DNA of 64,000 nucleotides from Acidovorax sp. Root219. Lineage in GTDB: Bacteria; Pseudomonadota; Gammaproteobacteria; Burkholderiales; Burkholderiaceae_C. Numbering within the stretch: position 1 is the stretch's first letter; every line of letters starts with the position of its first letter. The notes under the pieces were generated by a model. That model did not search any database and was not told the DNA's origin. It saw only the letters and a list, made by a program, of their open reading frames with translations. A program made the position numbers and the translations under genes. The stretch lies in contig NZ_LMIJ01000023.1 in assembly GCF_001428665.1 (NCBI RefSeq), forward strand, positions 228,727-292,726, written 5' to 3'. Positions 1 to 8,802 of this stretch are shown one piece after another.

Positions 1-1
1 T

Positions 2-1327
2 GCGCAGGTCGATGTGGCCAAGGCCGCCGAATACTCGTGCGAGGACTCCGACCAGACCCTGGACGTGCACAAGGCCCTGTGGCCGCTGCTCGAAGCCAAT
101 GACAAGCTGCGCTTCATCTACGAACTGGAGATGGCCAGCAGCGAGGCCCTGTACCGCATCGAGCGCAACGGCGTGCTGATCGACGCGCCCACGCTGGCCA
201 ACCAGAGCCATGAGCTGGGCCAGCGCATCGTGCAGCTCGAAACCGAGGCCTACGAGATCGCGGGCCAGCCCTTCAACCTGAGCAGCCCCAAGCAACTCGG
301 CGAGATCTTCTTCGACAAGCTCGGCATGCCCGTGGTCAAGAAGACCGCCACCGGCGCGCGCAGCACCGACGAAGAGGTGCTCGAAAAGCTGGCCGAGGAC
401 TACCCCCTGCCCGCCAAGCTGCTGGAGCACCGGGGCCTGGTCAAGCTCAAGGGCACCTACACCGACAAGCTGGCCCAGCTGGCGCTGCCGCGCACGGGGC
501 GGGTGCACACGCACTATGCGCAGGCCGTGGCCGTCACCGGGCGGCTGTCGAGCAACGACCCGAATCTGCAGAACATCCCCATCCGCACGCCGGAAGGCCG
601 GCGCGTGCGCGAGGCCTTCGTGGCGCCCGCAGGCAGCGTGATCGCCAGCGCCGACTACTCGCAGATCGAGCTGCGCATCATGGCCCACATCAGCGGCGAC
701 CACTCGCTGCTGCATGCCTTCCATGCCGGGATGGACGTGCACCGCGCCACCGCCGCCGAGGTGTTCGGCGTGGAGGTGGACCAGGTCACCAGCGAGCAGC
801 GCCGCTACGCCAAGGTCATCAACTTCGGGCTCATCTACGGCATGAGCAGCTTCGGCCTGGCCAAGAACCTGGGTATCGAGACCAAGGCCGCGGCCGCCTA
901 TATCGACAAGTACTTCCAGCGCTACCCTGGCGTCAAGCAGTACATGGACGAGACCAAGGCTGCTGCCAAGTCCATGGGCTATGTGGAGACGGTGTTCGGC
1001 CGGCGCCTGTACCTGCCCGAGATCAATTCCCCCAACGGCCCGCGCCGCAGCGGTGCCGAGCGCGCCGCCATCAACGCCCCCATGCAGGGCACGGCGGCCG
1101 ACCTGATCAAGCTGGCCATGGTGGCCGTGCAGAAGGAACTCGACGCGCACAAGCCCGGCATCAAGATGATCATGCAGGTGCACGATGAACTGGTGTTCGA
1201 GCTGCCCGAGGGCGAGGTGGACTGGGTGCGCAGCCACATCCCGCGCCTGATGGCCGAGGTGGCGGCGCTCAAGGTGCCGCTGCTGGCCGAGGTGGGTGTC
1301 GGCCCCAACTGGGACAAGGCACATTGA
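2..1327 (+). CDS. polA: DNA polymerase I, C-terminal part (5' end outside window)
   Basis: The frame is open from base 2, so the gene begins to the left and only about 441 residues are seen. They cover the end of the 3'-5' exonuclease-like domain (segment EYSCEDSDQT) and the whole family A polymerase domain. Motif A is DYSQIELRIM with the metal-binding Asp near base 652. Motif B is RRYAKVINFGLIYG near base 810. Motif C is QVHDELVF near base 1178. The enzyme fills gaps and replaces primers during replication and repair in the cytoplasm. Whether the 5' nuclease domain is present cannot be judged. Identity is secure. Confidence 0.97.
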   Translation, partial: AQVDVAKAAEYSCEDSDQTLDVHKALWPLLEANDKLRFIYELEMASSEALYRIERNGVLIDAPTLANQSHELGQRIVQLETEAYEIAGQPFNLSSPKQLGEIFFDKLGMPVVKKTATGARSTDEEVLEKLAEDYPLPAKLLEHRGLVKLKGTYTDKLAQLALPRTGRVHTHYAQAVAVTGRLSSNDPNLQNIPIRTPEGRRVREAFVAPAGSVIASADYSQIELRIMAHISGDHSLLHAFHAGMDVHRATAAEVFGVEVDQVTSEQRRYAKVINFGLIYGMSSFGLAKNLGIETKAAAAYIDKYFQRYPGVKQYMDETKAAAKSMGYVETVFGRRLYLPEINSPNGPRRSGAERAAINAPMQGTAADLIKLAMVAVQKELDAHKPGIKMIMQVHDELVFELPEGEVDWVRSHIPRLMAEVAALKVPLLAEVGVGPNWDKAH

Positions 1328-1368
1328 AAAGCCGCGGCGCTGGCGCGTTCATTGCAAGGTAAAAAGGC

Positions 1369-2295
1369 ATGCGCCTTCGCCACATTGAAGTCTTCAACGC
1401 CGTGATGCTCACCGGCAGCGTGAGCGCTGCCGCACGGCTCATCAACGTCACCCAGCCGGCGGTGAGCCGCATCCTCGCGCATGCAGAGCTGCAGCTCGGG
1501 TTCGCGCTGTTCCACCGGCTCAAGGGCCGCTTGGTGCCCACCACCGAGGCACAGACCCTGTACCCGCACATCGAGCGCCTGTTCACCCAGCTTGACGACG
1601 TGCAGCGCCTGGCCGCCAGCCTCAAGGGCGACGGGCGCGAGGGCGAGCTGCACATCCTGAGCGTGCTGGCACTGAGCTACGAGGTGCTGCCGCGCGCGCT
1701 GCGCAGCTTTCGCGCGCTGCACCCGGACGTGGGCATCACCATCGAGGCACTGCACTCGCCGCAGATCGTCTCGGCCCTGGTGCTGCAGGAGGCCGACGTG
1801 GGCTTCGTGTTCAGCTCCATCGCCCACCCCTCGCTGAGCCAGGAGCACATTGCCGACGGCTACATGGTCTGCGTGGCGCCCAAGGGCATGCTGGCCCCCG
1901 CGCTGGTGCGCTCGGGCACCGTGCACCTCACCGACCTGGCCGACACCCCGGTGGTGCGCCTGGACGTGCGCGACCCCATCGGCACCGTGGTCAGCCATGC
2001 CTGCCGCGAAGCGGGAGTAGGGTTGCGCACGGCCATCACGGTGCAGACCTACCATGCCGCGCTGGCGCTGGCACGCCATGGGCACGCCGTGGCATTGGTG
2101 GATGCCTGCACCGCTGCGTCCGCCGACCGCAGCCAGGTGGATGTGCTGGCATTGGCGCCGCACATCCCCGTGCCCATCCAGTCGCTGCGCACCGTCAACC
2201 GCCCGGCCTCGCTGCTGGCCAGCGCCATGACCGCCTGCATGCGCCAGGCCGTGGCCGAGACCATGGCGTCTGCCCCGCAAAGCCCCGCGCCCTGA
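1369..2295 (+). CDS. LysR-family transcriptional regulator (OccR/NocR-like)
   Basis: A 308-residue protein with an N-terminal winged helix-turn-helix (about residues 1-60, MRLRHIEVFNAVMLTGSVS then AAARLINVTQPAVSR) and a periplasmic-binding-protein-like effector domain of normal length. The MRLRHIEVF start and the overall layout resemble the OccR/NocR branch, which often controls opine, arginine or D-amino-acid catabolism; this is inferred from family resemblance. It converges on the flavoenzyme gene at 2302-3513 with only 6 bases between stops, so that gene and the racemase cluster beyond it are plausible targets. No divergent partner, the usual LysR target, is present because polA lies upstream. 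Confidence 0.9.
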   Translation: MRLRHIEVFNAVMLTGSVSAAARLINVTQPAVSRILAHAELQLGFALFHRLKGRLVPTTEAQTLYPHIERLFTQLDDVQRLAASLKGDGREGELHILSVLALSYEVLPRALRSFRALHPDVGITIEALHSPQIVSALVLQEADVGFVFSSIAHPSLSQEHIADGYMVCVAPKGMLAPALVRSGTVHLTDLADTPVVRLDVRDPIGTVVSHACREAGVGLRTAITVQTYHAALALARHGHAVALVDACTAASADRSQVDVLALAPHIPVPIQSLRTVNRPASLLASAMTACMRQAVAETMASAPQSPAP

Positions 2296-2301
2296 AGGGG
2301 G

Positions 2302-3513
2302 TCAGCCCGCGAGCAGTTCGGCCACCCGTGCCGCCGTGCCGAAAGCCAGGGTGAAGCCCAGCGCCCCATGCCCGGTGTTGAGCACCAGGTTGGCCGGTGC
2401 GCCCGCGTGGCGCCCCACCACCGGCAGGCCGGTGGGGGTGGCGGGGCGCATGCCGGTCCAGGGCCGGGTCGCTTCAAAATCGCTGCAGTGCGGGAACAGC
2501 GCGCGTGCGGCAGCGCACAGGCTTTCTATGCGCTCGGGCGGTATGCGTGTGTCGTGCCCTACCAGCTCGGCCATGCCCGCCACGCGCAGGCGCTGGCCGA
2601 TGCGCGCAAACACCACCTTGCGCGCCGCGTCGGTCACGCTCACCTGCGGTGCCGCCCCCGGGGCATCGCTGGCATCGAGCGTGATGCTGTAGCCCTTGAG
2701 CGGGTACACCGGCAGGTGCACGCCCAGCGTGCGCGCCATGCCATGGCTCGCGCTGCCCAGGGCTAGAACGAAGTGGTCGGCCTCCACATTCCCCAGGCGG
2801 GTGCGCACCGCCTGGATGCGGCCCTGCCCGGTGGCAAAGCCCTGGATATCGGTACCCAGCAAAAAGCGCACACCGCGCGCGGCCAGCAGGGTGTGCAGCC
2901 CCTGGCATACCTGCAGGCAGTCGGCCGCGCACTCGCTCTGGGTGTAGATGGCGCCCGCGATGCGGCCCTGGTAGTGGGCCAGCGCCGGCTCCAGTGCCAC
3001 ACAGCGTGCGGCATCCACGGCTTCCTGCAGGCTGCCGAAGGCGCGCTGCAGTTCCATCTGCCGCCGGGCTGCGCCCAACGCATCGGCAGTGCCGTAGAGC
3101 ACCAGCTTGCCGGTGGCCGAGAAGTCGCATGCCAGTTGCTCGGCCTGCAGCATGGCGTCGAAGCGCTCCCGGCTCAGCGCGGCCAGGGCCAGCAGCTTGG
3201 CCGTGCTGCGCGCCGAGGTGGTGCGGTTGCAGGCGGCCAGGAACTGCAGGCCCCAGCGCCACTGGTGCAGGTCCCACTGCGGGCGCAGGGACAGGGGCGA
3301 GTCGGCCGAGAAGAGCAGGCTGGGCAATTGCCGCCAGATGCCTGCGTCGGCCAGGGGTTGCACATAGCTGTAGCTCAGCTGCGCGCCATTGCCGCCACTG
3401 GCCCCTTCGCCGGGTGCGCCCCGGTCGATCACGGTGACCTCCATGCCGCGCTGGCGCAGCGCGTATGCGGTGGCCAGCCCCACGATGCCCGCGCCCAATA
3501 CACATACCTGCAT
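2302..3513 (-). CDS. FAD-dependent D-amino-acid dehydrogenase-type oxidoreductase (DadA-like)
   Basis: 403 residues from the ATG at 3513, chosen because the Rossmann FAD motif VLGAGIVGLATAYAL then starts at residue 4. The longer frame to 3597 adds 28 residues unlike the family. The DAO fold continues with ERDG-type beta2 (VTVIDRGAPGEGASGGNGAQ), a C-terminal FAD-contact segment GMRPATPTGLPVVG and NTGHGALGFTLAFGTA, as in DadA small-subunit enzymes. The expected reaction is oxidative deamination of a D-amino acid, passing electrons to the respiratory chain. It is divergent from the binding protein, racemase, binding protein run at 3753-6479, which supports a D-amino-acid role. The exact substrate is unknown. 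Confidence 0.85.
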   Translation of the reverse strand: MQVCVLGAGIVGLATAYALRQRGMEVTVIDRGAPGEGASGGNGAQLSYSYVQPLADAGIWRQLPSLLFSADSPLSLRPQWDLHQWRWGLQFLAACNRTTSARSTAKLLALAALSRERFDAMLQAEQLACDFSATGKLVLYGTADALGAARRQMELQRAFGSLQEAVDAARCVALEPALAHYQGRIAGAIYTQSECAADCLQVCQGLHTLLAARGVRFLLGTDIQGFATGQGRIQAVRTRLGNVEADHFVLALGSASHGMARTLGVHLPVYPLKGYSITLDASDAPGAAPQVSVTDAARKVVFARIGQRLRVAGMAELVGHDTRIPPERIESLCAAARALFPHCSDFEATRPWTGMRPATPTGLPVVGRHAGAPANLVLNTGHGALGFTLAFGTAARVAELLAG

Positions 3514-3752
3514 GCTCTTTGCTTTGGTTGGTTGCTCTGGCGGCCACTGTAGAAGCCGGCGCCGGGTTTGAACAATGCCGTTGCGCATGGGGGCCATGAC
3601 GGGAGGTTATGGGGCGGGTATGCCCCAGGCATAACTTTCCGGCATGGCCTCCCCGGTGAAATGAATTGTTCAAAGCGCGGGCAAGTTCCTACAGTGCGTT
3701 CACGCCTTGCCTTTTTCTTTCTCCTCATCCACCACCTCACGAAGGGAATTCC

Positions 3753-4643
3753 ATGCGACTGTCCGCCGTCACCCGTGCCGCCCTGCTGGCCACCGGCCTC
3801 CTGGCCTGTTCCATCGCCAGTGCCGACACGCTCAAGAAGATCGCCGACACCGGCAAGATCACGCTGGCCTACCGCGAGTCGTCCGTGCCCTTTAGCTACC
3901 TGGCAGGCCCGGGCCAACCTGTGGGCTTTGCGGTGGATATCTCCAACGCCGTGGCCGATGCCGTGAAGAAGCGCCTGAACAACCCGGCCATCAAGGTCGA
4001 GCTGCAGCCCGTCACCTCGCTCAACCGCATCCCCCTGGTGCAGAACGGCACGGTGGACCTGGAATGCGGCTCCACCACCAACAACAGCGTGCGCGGCAAG
4101 GACGTGCAGTTCGCCACCAACTATTTCTATACCGGCACGCGCCTGCTGACCAAGAAGAGCTCGGGCATCAGGGGCTTCGGCGACCTGGCCAAGCGCAAGA
4201 TCTCCACCACCTCGGGCACCACCAATGCCCAGGTGGTGCGCAAGTACGACCGCGACAACAAGCTCGACATGGAAGTGCTGATGGGCAAGGACCACGAGGA
4301 TTCGCTGCTGCTGGTGGACACCGGCCGCGCCGAAGCCTTTGCCATGGACGACATCCTGCTCTACGGCCTGATGGCGAATGCGCGCAACCCGGCCGAGTGG
4401 GACGTGGTGGGCGACGCGCTGCAGGTCGAGCCCTATGCCTGCATGCTGCGCAAGGACGACCCGCAGTTCCAGGCCCTGGTCAACGGCGTCATCGGCGGCT
4501 TGATGAAGTCCGGCGAGTTCGAGAAGCTCTACACCAAGTGGTTCATGTCGCCGATCGCGCCGCGCGGCCAGAACCTCAAGCTGCCCATGGGCAAGGAGCT
4601 GCGCGACAACCTCACGGCCCAGAGCGACAAGCCGGCCATCTGA
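3753..4643 (+). CDS. Amino-acid ABC transporter substrate-binding protein (family 3), paralogue 1
   Basis: 296 residues beginning at ATG 3753 behind GAAGGGA. A signal peptide ends near ACSIASA-DT (residue 21), so the product is periplasmic. The body is a bacterial extracellular solute-binding protein family 3 domain, GltI/AatJ-like, with TLAYRESSVPFSYL near the start of the mature protein and the TSGTTNAQ and MDDILLYGLMA segments typical of glutamate/aspartate binders. No permease or ATPase gene accompanies it. It sits 15 bases upstream of the racemase gene and is a clear paralogue of the proteins at 5526-6479 and 52358-53257. Glutamate/aspartate as ligand is inferred. Confidence 0.92.
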   Translation: MRLSAVTRAALLATGLLACSIASADTLKKIADTGKITLAYRESSVPFSYLAGPGQPVGFAVDISNAVADAVKKRLNNPAIKVELQPVTSLNRIPLVQNGTVDLECGSTTNNSVRGKDVQFATNYFYTGTRLLTKKSSGIRGFGDLAKRKISTTSGTTNAQVVRKYDRDNKLDMEVLMGKDHEDSLLLVDTGRAEAFAMDDILLYGLMANARNPAEWDVVGDALQVEPYACMLRKDDPQFQALVNGVIGGLMKSGEFEKLYTKWFMSPIAPRGQNLKLPMGKELRDNLTAQSDKPAI

Positions 4644-4658
4644 CGGGAGCCACCGAGC

Positions 4659-5432
4659 ATGTTGGCAAGCCATCGCCCCGCCACGCAGACGGTGGGCATC
4701 CTGGGCGGCATGGGGCCGGCCGCAGGCGCGGACTTCGCGCGCCTGTTCGTGCAGGCCTGCGGCGAGCGCATGGCGCAGCTGGGCATTCCCGTGCACGACC
4801 AGGCCTACCCGGAGCACTGGCTGGCGCAGGTGCCCATCCCCGATCGCACGAATGCCCTGGGGGATACGCGCCAGGGCGCGCACCAGCCCGCCGAGCCCAT
4901 GCTGCAGGCCACCGGCCGGCTGGCTGCGCTGGGCGCGCGCGCGGTGGCCATTGCCTGCAACACCGCCCATGCCTGGCATGGTTTGCTGCAGCAGCGCTTT
5001 CCGCAGCTGGTGGTGCTGCATGGCGTGCAGGAGGTGGTGGCCGGCCTGGCGGCGCGCCAGGTGCGCAGCGTGGGCCTGCTGGCCACGCGCGGCGCCTATG
5101 ACGCCGGGCTGTACCAGGGCGAGCTGGAGCGGGCGGGCATCGCCTGCTGCCTGCCCACCCTGGCCGAACGCGAAGAGCTCATGCAGGGCATCTACGACGG
5201 GGTGAAGGCGGGCGACTATGCCCTGGCGCGTGGGCGCTTCGGGTCGGTGGCCCTGGCGCTGCAGCAGCGCCATGGCATCGGCACCCTGGTCATGGGTTGC
5301 ACGGAGATACCCCTGGCACTGGAGGAAAGCCCGGCGCTGCCAGGCTTGTCGCTGGTCAATCCCTCGGCCGTGCTGGCGGCTGCGCTGGCGCGCCAGGCCT
5401 ACCTGGTGGACACGGTGCCGGCAGCCGCCTGA
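4659..5432 (+). CDS. Aspartate/glutamate racemase family protein
   Basis: 257 residues. The Asp/Glu racemase fold is shown by VGILGGMGPAAGADF at the N-terminus, the first catalytic cysteine in AIACNTAHAW (about residue 105) and the second in VMGCTEIPLAL (about residue 213). This two-cysteine, cofactor-independent mechanism interconverts L- and D-acidic amino acids. The gene lies between two paralogous amino-acid binding-protein genes and opposite a D-amino-acid dehydrogenase-like gene, so a catabolic rather than peptidoglycan role is likely. Glutamate versus aspartate versus another acid such as a hydantoin product cannot be decided from the sequence. Confidence 0.9.
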   Translation: MLASHRPATQTVGILGGMGPAAGADFARLFVQACGERMAQLGIPVHDQAYPEHWLAQVPIPDRTNALGDTRQGAHQPAEPMLQATGRLAALGARAVAIACNTAHAWHGLLQQRFPQLVVLHGVQEVVAGLAARQVRSVGLLATRGAYDAGLYQGELERAGIACCLPTLAEREELMQGIYDGVKAGDYALARGRFGSVALALQQRHGIGTLVMGCTEIPLALEESPALPGLSLVNPSAVLAAALARQAYLVDTVPAAA

Positions 5433-5525
5433 TTCCGGGCCTTCCCCCCTCGGCAGTGCGGCTGCCGTTGCTCCCGCAAGCCCGCGCTGCACAGGCCGGC
5501 TGCCCCTTTTCAAGGTGATCTCGAC

Positions 5526-6479
5526 ATGACTTTGGCATCCCATGCGTTGTGGAGCCGCCGGTGCGCCCGCATGCCTGCGCAATGGGCCCTGTGCCTGCTG
5601 GCCGCAGCGGCAGGCAGCGCGCCAGCGCAGATACCGCCCCCTGCCACCGCCAAGCCGCCCGGCGGTGCGCTGCACCGCATCCAGGCACGCGGCAGCGTAG
5701 TCATCGGGCACCGCGAATCGTCAATGCCCCTGTCCTATGTGGCCGATGGCGTGCCCATGGGCTACAGCGTCGATGTCTGCCGGAGCATTGCGCAGGCACT
5801 GGGCCGGCATCTCCAGTTGCGCGAGACCCGGGTGGACTACCGCCAGGTCACGTCCAGCACCCGGTTCGACGCCATCGAAAAGGGCGAGGTCGATCTCGAA
5901 TGCGGCTCCACCACCAACACTGCGGCACGCCGCCAGCGCGTGGCCTTCACCATCCCGCACTTTGTCGCGTCCTCGCGCATGGTGGTGCTCAGCAGCCAAC
6001 CCTACGAGCGCATCGAGGACCTGGATGGCAAGGTTGTGGCGTCGACCACTGGCACCACCAATATCGACTCGCTGGCGAAGGAGGCGGTGGCCAAGTCCGT
6101 GCGTATCCGCGTCGAGCCCGCGCCGGACCACGCGCAGGGCTTTGCCTGGGTGGTGCAAGGCAAGGTGCAAGCCTTTGCCATGGACGATGTGCTGCTGTTC
6201 GGCCTGCGCGCCAGCCACGGCCGGCCCGAGGACCTCAAGGTGATCGGCAAGCCCATGACCATCGAGCCCTACGCGATTGCCTTCGAGAAGAACAACCCCG
6301 AGCTCAAGGCGGTGGTGGATGCGGAGCTGCGCCGCCTCATCCAGACGCGGGAGCTGCACCGCCTCTACGGCAAATGGTTCACCGCGCCCATCCCGCCGCG
6401 CGGCATCAACCTGGGCATGCGCATGCCGCACCTGCTCGTGGATTCGCTCAAGTACCCGACCGACTACGTCCCCCAGTAG
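5526..6479 (+). CDS. Amino-acid ABC transporter substrate-binding protein (family 3), paralogue 2
   Basis: 317 residues with a longer N-terminus. A hydrophobic signal segment WALCLLAAAAGSAPA near residues 20-35 is followed by a Pro-rich linker. The binding domain matches paralogue 1 closely: VIGHRESSMPLSYVADG, VDLECGSTTNT, STTGTTNIDSLAKEA and FAMDDVLLFGLRAS all align. It looks like an old tandem duplication around the racemase gene. The 93-base gap before it and an AAGGTG ribosome site allow separate or coupled expression. It has no cognate permease or ATPase nearby, so it would have to use transporter components encoded elsewhere, or act as a sensor or scavenging protein. Confidence 0.9.
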   Translation: MTLASHALWSRRCARMPAQWALCLLAAAAGSAPAQIPPPATAKPPGGALHRIQARGSVVIGHRESSMPLSYVADGVPMGYSVDVCRSIAQALGRHLQLRETRVDYRQVTSSTRFDAIEKGEVDLECGSTTNTAARRQRVAFTIPHFVASSRMVVLSSQPYERIEDLDGKVVASTTGTTNIDSLAKEAVAKSVRIRVEPAPDHAQGFAWVVQGKVQAFAMDDVLLFGLRASHGRPEDLKVIGKPMTIEPYAIAFEKNNPELKAVVDAELRRLIQTRELHRLYGKWFTAPIPPRGINLGMRMPHLLVDSLKYPTDYVPQ

Positions 6480-6584
6480 GCAAGGGGGCAAAAGGCCGTC
6501 CAGAAGGTGCGGCGTTGGCAGCTGCCGCGCAAACCGCCTAGACTGCGCGCTCGCCCTGTCCCATTTACCCATTGGAGATCAACG

Positions 6585-7481
6585 ATGCTGAGCGACGACC
6601 ACCGACAGGATACCGAGGCCCTGCTGCCCGGCCGTACCACCGAAGCCGGTGCCACGCGCCGCCTGGCCCTGCAGACGGCCATCGGCCTGGGCTATGCCGC
6701 CGCCGCCGCGCCGCTGATGGCGCAGACAGCCATCGCCACCCCTGCCGATGGCCTGACGGCGGGCGAGATCAGCTTCACCGTGGGCGGCTTCAAGGTGCCC
6801 GCCTACCGCGCGGCGCCCGCAGGCAAGACCGGCCTGCCCGTGGTGCTGGTGATCCAGGAGATCTTCGGCGTGCACGAGTACATCGCCGACACCTGCCGCC
6901 GCTTCGCCAAGGCCGGCTACCTGGCCATCGCCCCGGATCTGTATGCGCGCCAGGGCGATGCCTCCAAGTACACCGAGGCCGCCAAGCTCATGGCCGAGAT
7001 CGTCTCCAAGGTGCCCGATGCGCAGGTGATGGCCGACCTCGACGGCGCCGTGGCCTGGGCCACCGCCAACGGTGGCGACGCTGCGCGCATCGGCATCACC
7101 GGCTTTTGCTGGGGTGGCCGCATCACCTGGCTGTATGCAGCGCACGGCCCGGTCAAGGCCGGCGTGGCCTGGTATGGCCGCCTCGTGGGCCAGGCCAGCG
7201 ACCTCACGCCCAAGCACCCCGTGGACATCGCGCCCATCCTCAAGGCGCCGGTGCTCGGCCTGTACGGTGAAAAAGACACCGGCATCCCTCTTGACACGAT
7301 TGATAAGATGAAGGCTGCCCTGGCCGGTGGCACTGCCGCCGCCAAGGCTTCGGAATTCGTGGTGTACCCTGACGCGCCGCATGCCTTCCATGCCGACTAC
7401 CGCCCCAGCTACCGCAAGGAAGCGGCCGACGATGGCTGGAAGCGTGCACTGGCCTGGTTCAAGGCGAACGGCGTCGTCTGA
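6585..7481 (+). CDS. Dienelactone hydrolase family protein, probably exported
   Basis: 298 residues from ATG 6585 (TTGGAG upstream). Residues 24-46 (ATRRLALQTAIGLGYAAAAA) look like a twin-arginine-type signal, as in the YghX/DLH family. The alpha/beta-hydrolase catalytic triad is visible: the nucleophile Cys in GFCWGGR, Asp in GEKDTGIP and His in PDAPHAFHADYR. Carboxymethylenebutenolidase activity on dienelactones of aromatic catabolism is the family prototype, but no aromatic pathway genes are nearby, so the true ester or lactone substrate is unknown. A strong terminator follows, which marks it as a transcription-unit end. Confidence 0.92.
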   Translation: MLSDDHRQDTEALLPGRTTEAGATRRLALQTAIGLGYAAAAAPLMAQTAIATPADGLTAGEISFTVGGFKVPAYRAAPAGKTGLPVVLVIQEIFGVHEYIADTCRRFAKAGYLAIAPDLYARQGDASKYTEAAKLMAEIVSKVPDAQVMADLDGAVAWATANGGDAARIGITGFCWGGRITWLYAAHGPVKAGVAWYGRLVGQASDLTPKHPVDIAPILKAPVLGLYGEKDTGIPLDTIDKMKAALAGGTAAAKASEFVVYPDAPHAFHADYRPSYRKEAADDGWKRALAWFKANGVV

Positions 7482-7502
7482 CCGACCGCTCTCCTACAAT
7501 CA

Positions 7503-7534
7503 GCCGCCCCTGCATTCAAGGGGCGGCTTTTTTT
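7503..7534 (+). terminator. Rho-independent terminator after the dienelactone hydrolase gene
   Basis: An 8-bp perfect stem, GCCGCCCC paired with GGGGCGGC around a 9-base loop, is followed directly by seven T residues. It begins 22 bases after the stop codon at 7481 and separates this unit from the ZIP transporter gene. Confidence 0.93.
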
Positions 7535-7603
7535 GAGCCTGTGGTGCCACCCGATTGACATACAAATCAATCCCTCTCGCTCAATGGACGGGCACGTAAA
7601 GCT

Positions 7604-8434
7604 ATGACTCTGATAGCAATCATTTTGGCCACCCTGGCTGCCGGTATCGGCAGCGTGTGGCTGGCTGCGCTGCTCATGCGCATGGGCCTCGGCGGCCGCA
7701 CGGACAGCGTGGGGCCCCAGCACCTGTTGAGTCTGGCGGCCGGCGCGCTGCTGGCCACGGCTTTCATGCACCTCTTGCCCGAGGCCTTCGAGAGCCAGGC
7801 CGGAGCACACGACCTGTTCGCCACGCTGCTGATCGGCGTGGTCTTCTTCTTCCTGCTGGACAAGGCGGAGCTCTGGCACCACGGGCATGAGCACAGCCAC
7901 GCGGCGCCGGAACCGACCCCGCACGCGGAACACGACCATGCCCATGGGCATGAGCACCACCATCATCACCACGGTGCCCCGCGCACGGGCGGCTGGGCCG
8001 TGCTCACGGGTGACAGCGTGCACTGTTTTGGTGACGGTATCCTGATCGCATCGGCCTTCATGGCCGACATCCGTCTGGGCATGATCGCCGCCGTCTCGGT
8101 GCTCGCGCACGAGGTGCCGCACCACATGGGCGACCTGGTGGTGCTGCGCCAGACCAGCCCCAACCGCCGCATGGCGCTGGTCAAGGTGTCGCTGGCGGGC
8201 GCCGTCACGGCACTGGGCGGCCTTGTGGGCTACTACCTCGTGGGGCAGTTGCAGGACCTGCTGCCCTACTTCCTGGCCGTGGCATCGAGCAGTTTCATCT
8301 ACGTGGCCCTGGCCGACCTGATTCCCCAGCTGCAAAAGCGCCTGTCCGCGCGCGAGACCGTGGCCCAGATTGCCTGGCTGATCGCGGGCATGGTGATCGT
8401 CACCCTTGTGAGTGGAGCGGCCCATGCCCATTGA
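7604..8434 (+). CDS. ZIP-family divalent metal transporter
   Basis: 276 residues with about eight membrane segments. Between segments 3 and 4 lies a long His-rich cytoplasmic loop (HHGHEHSHAA, then HAEHDHAHGHEHHHHHHG), the hallmark of ZIP zinc/iron importers. Segment 4 holds DSVHCFGDGILIASAF and segment 5 holds AHEVPHHMGDLVVL, the conserved metal-path H/N/D and HEVPHxxGD motifs. Its job is uptake of zinc or a similar divalent metal across the inner membrane. ATG 7604 lies 70 bases after the upstream terminator, so it has its own promoter. The metal and the regulator are not evident from the sequence. Confidence 0.92.
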   Translation: MTLIAIILATLAAGIGSVWLAALLMRMGLGGRTDSVGPQHLLSLAAGALLATAFMHLLPEAFESQAGAHDLFATLLIGVVFFFLLDKAELWHHGHEHSHAAPEPTPHAEHDHAHGHEHHHHHHGAPRTGGWAVLTGDSVHCFGDGILIASAFMADIRLGMIAAVSVLAHEVPHHMGDLVVLRQTSPNRRMALVKVSLAGAVTALGGLVGYYLVGQLQDLLPYFLAVASSSFIYVALADLIPQLQKRLSARETVAQIAWLIAGMVIVTLVSGAAHAH

Positions 8435-8450
8435 AGGCGCGGAAAAGAAC

Positions 8451-8795
8451 ATGGTCACGATCTACCACAACCCCCGTTGCGGCACCTCGCGCAACACCCT
8501 GGCCCTGCTGCGGGAGCGCGGGGTGGAGCCCGAAGTCATCGAGTACCTCAAGACCCCGCTGAACCGCGCCGCGCTGCAGTCACTGGTCGCGGCCTTGGAT
8601 GTGCCCGTTATCGACGTGGTGCGGGCCAAGGAAGCGGCTTTTGCCGAATTGAAGCTGGGCGAGCCGGGTGTGACGGACGCGCAGCTCATTGATGCCATGG
8701 TGGCCCACCCCATCCTCATGAACCGGCCCATCGTCGCCACGCCGCTGGGCACACGCTTGTGCCGGCCGGCAGAGACGTTGCTGGAGATCCTCTAA
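8451..8795 (+). CDS. arsC: ArsC-family (glutaredoxin-type) arsenate reductase
   Basis: 114 residues starting VTIYHNPRCGTSRNTLAL, with the catalytic Cys in HNPRCGTS and the C-terminal HPILMNRPIV and TPLGTRLCRP motifs (Arg residues that bind arsenate). The family reduces arsenate to arsenite using glutathione and glutaredoxin. An alternative ATG at 8424 has a better ribosome site (GGAG 6 bases upstream), overlaps the ZIP gene end and would add nine residues; I chose the ATG at 8451 on family length. No arsB or arsR lies nearby, so arsenate resistance is not certain, and the gene may be a YffB-like reductase of general function. Confidence 0.87.
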   Translation: MVTIYHNPRCGTSRNTLALLRERGVEPEVIEYLKTPLNRAALQSLVAALDVPVIDVVRAKEAAFAELKLGEPGVTDAQLIDAMVAHPILMNRPIVATPLGTRLCRPAETLLEIL

Positions 8796-8802
8796 CCGCA
8801 GG

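Noticed and set aside
3429..5711. 760-codon minus-strand frame across the racemase cluster
   Set aside because: Opposite three clear plus-strand genes, no family motifs, low-complexity composition.
7535..7603. Zinc-sensing riboswitch or Zur box before the ZIP transporter gene
   Set aside because: Only a short ATTGA/TCAAT dyad is seen; it does not match a Zur site and no RNA fold is evident.
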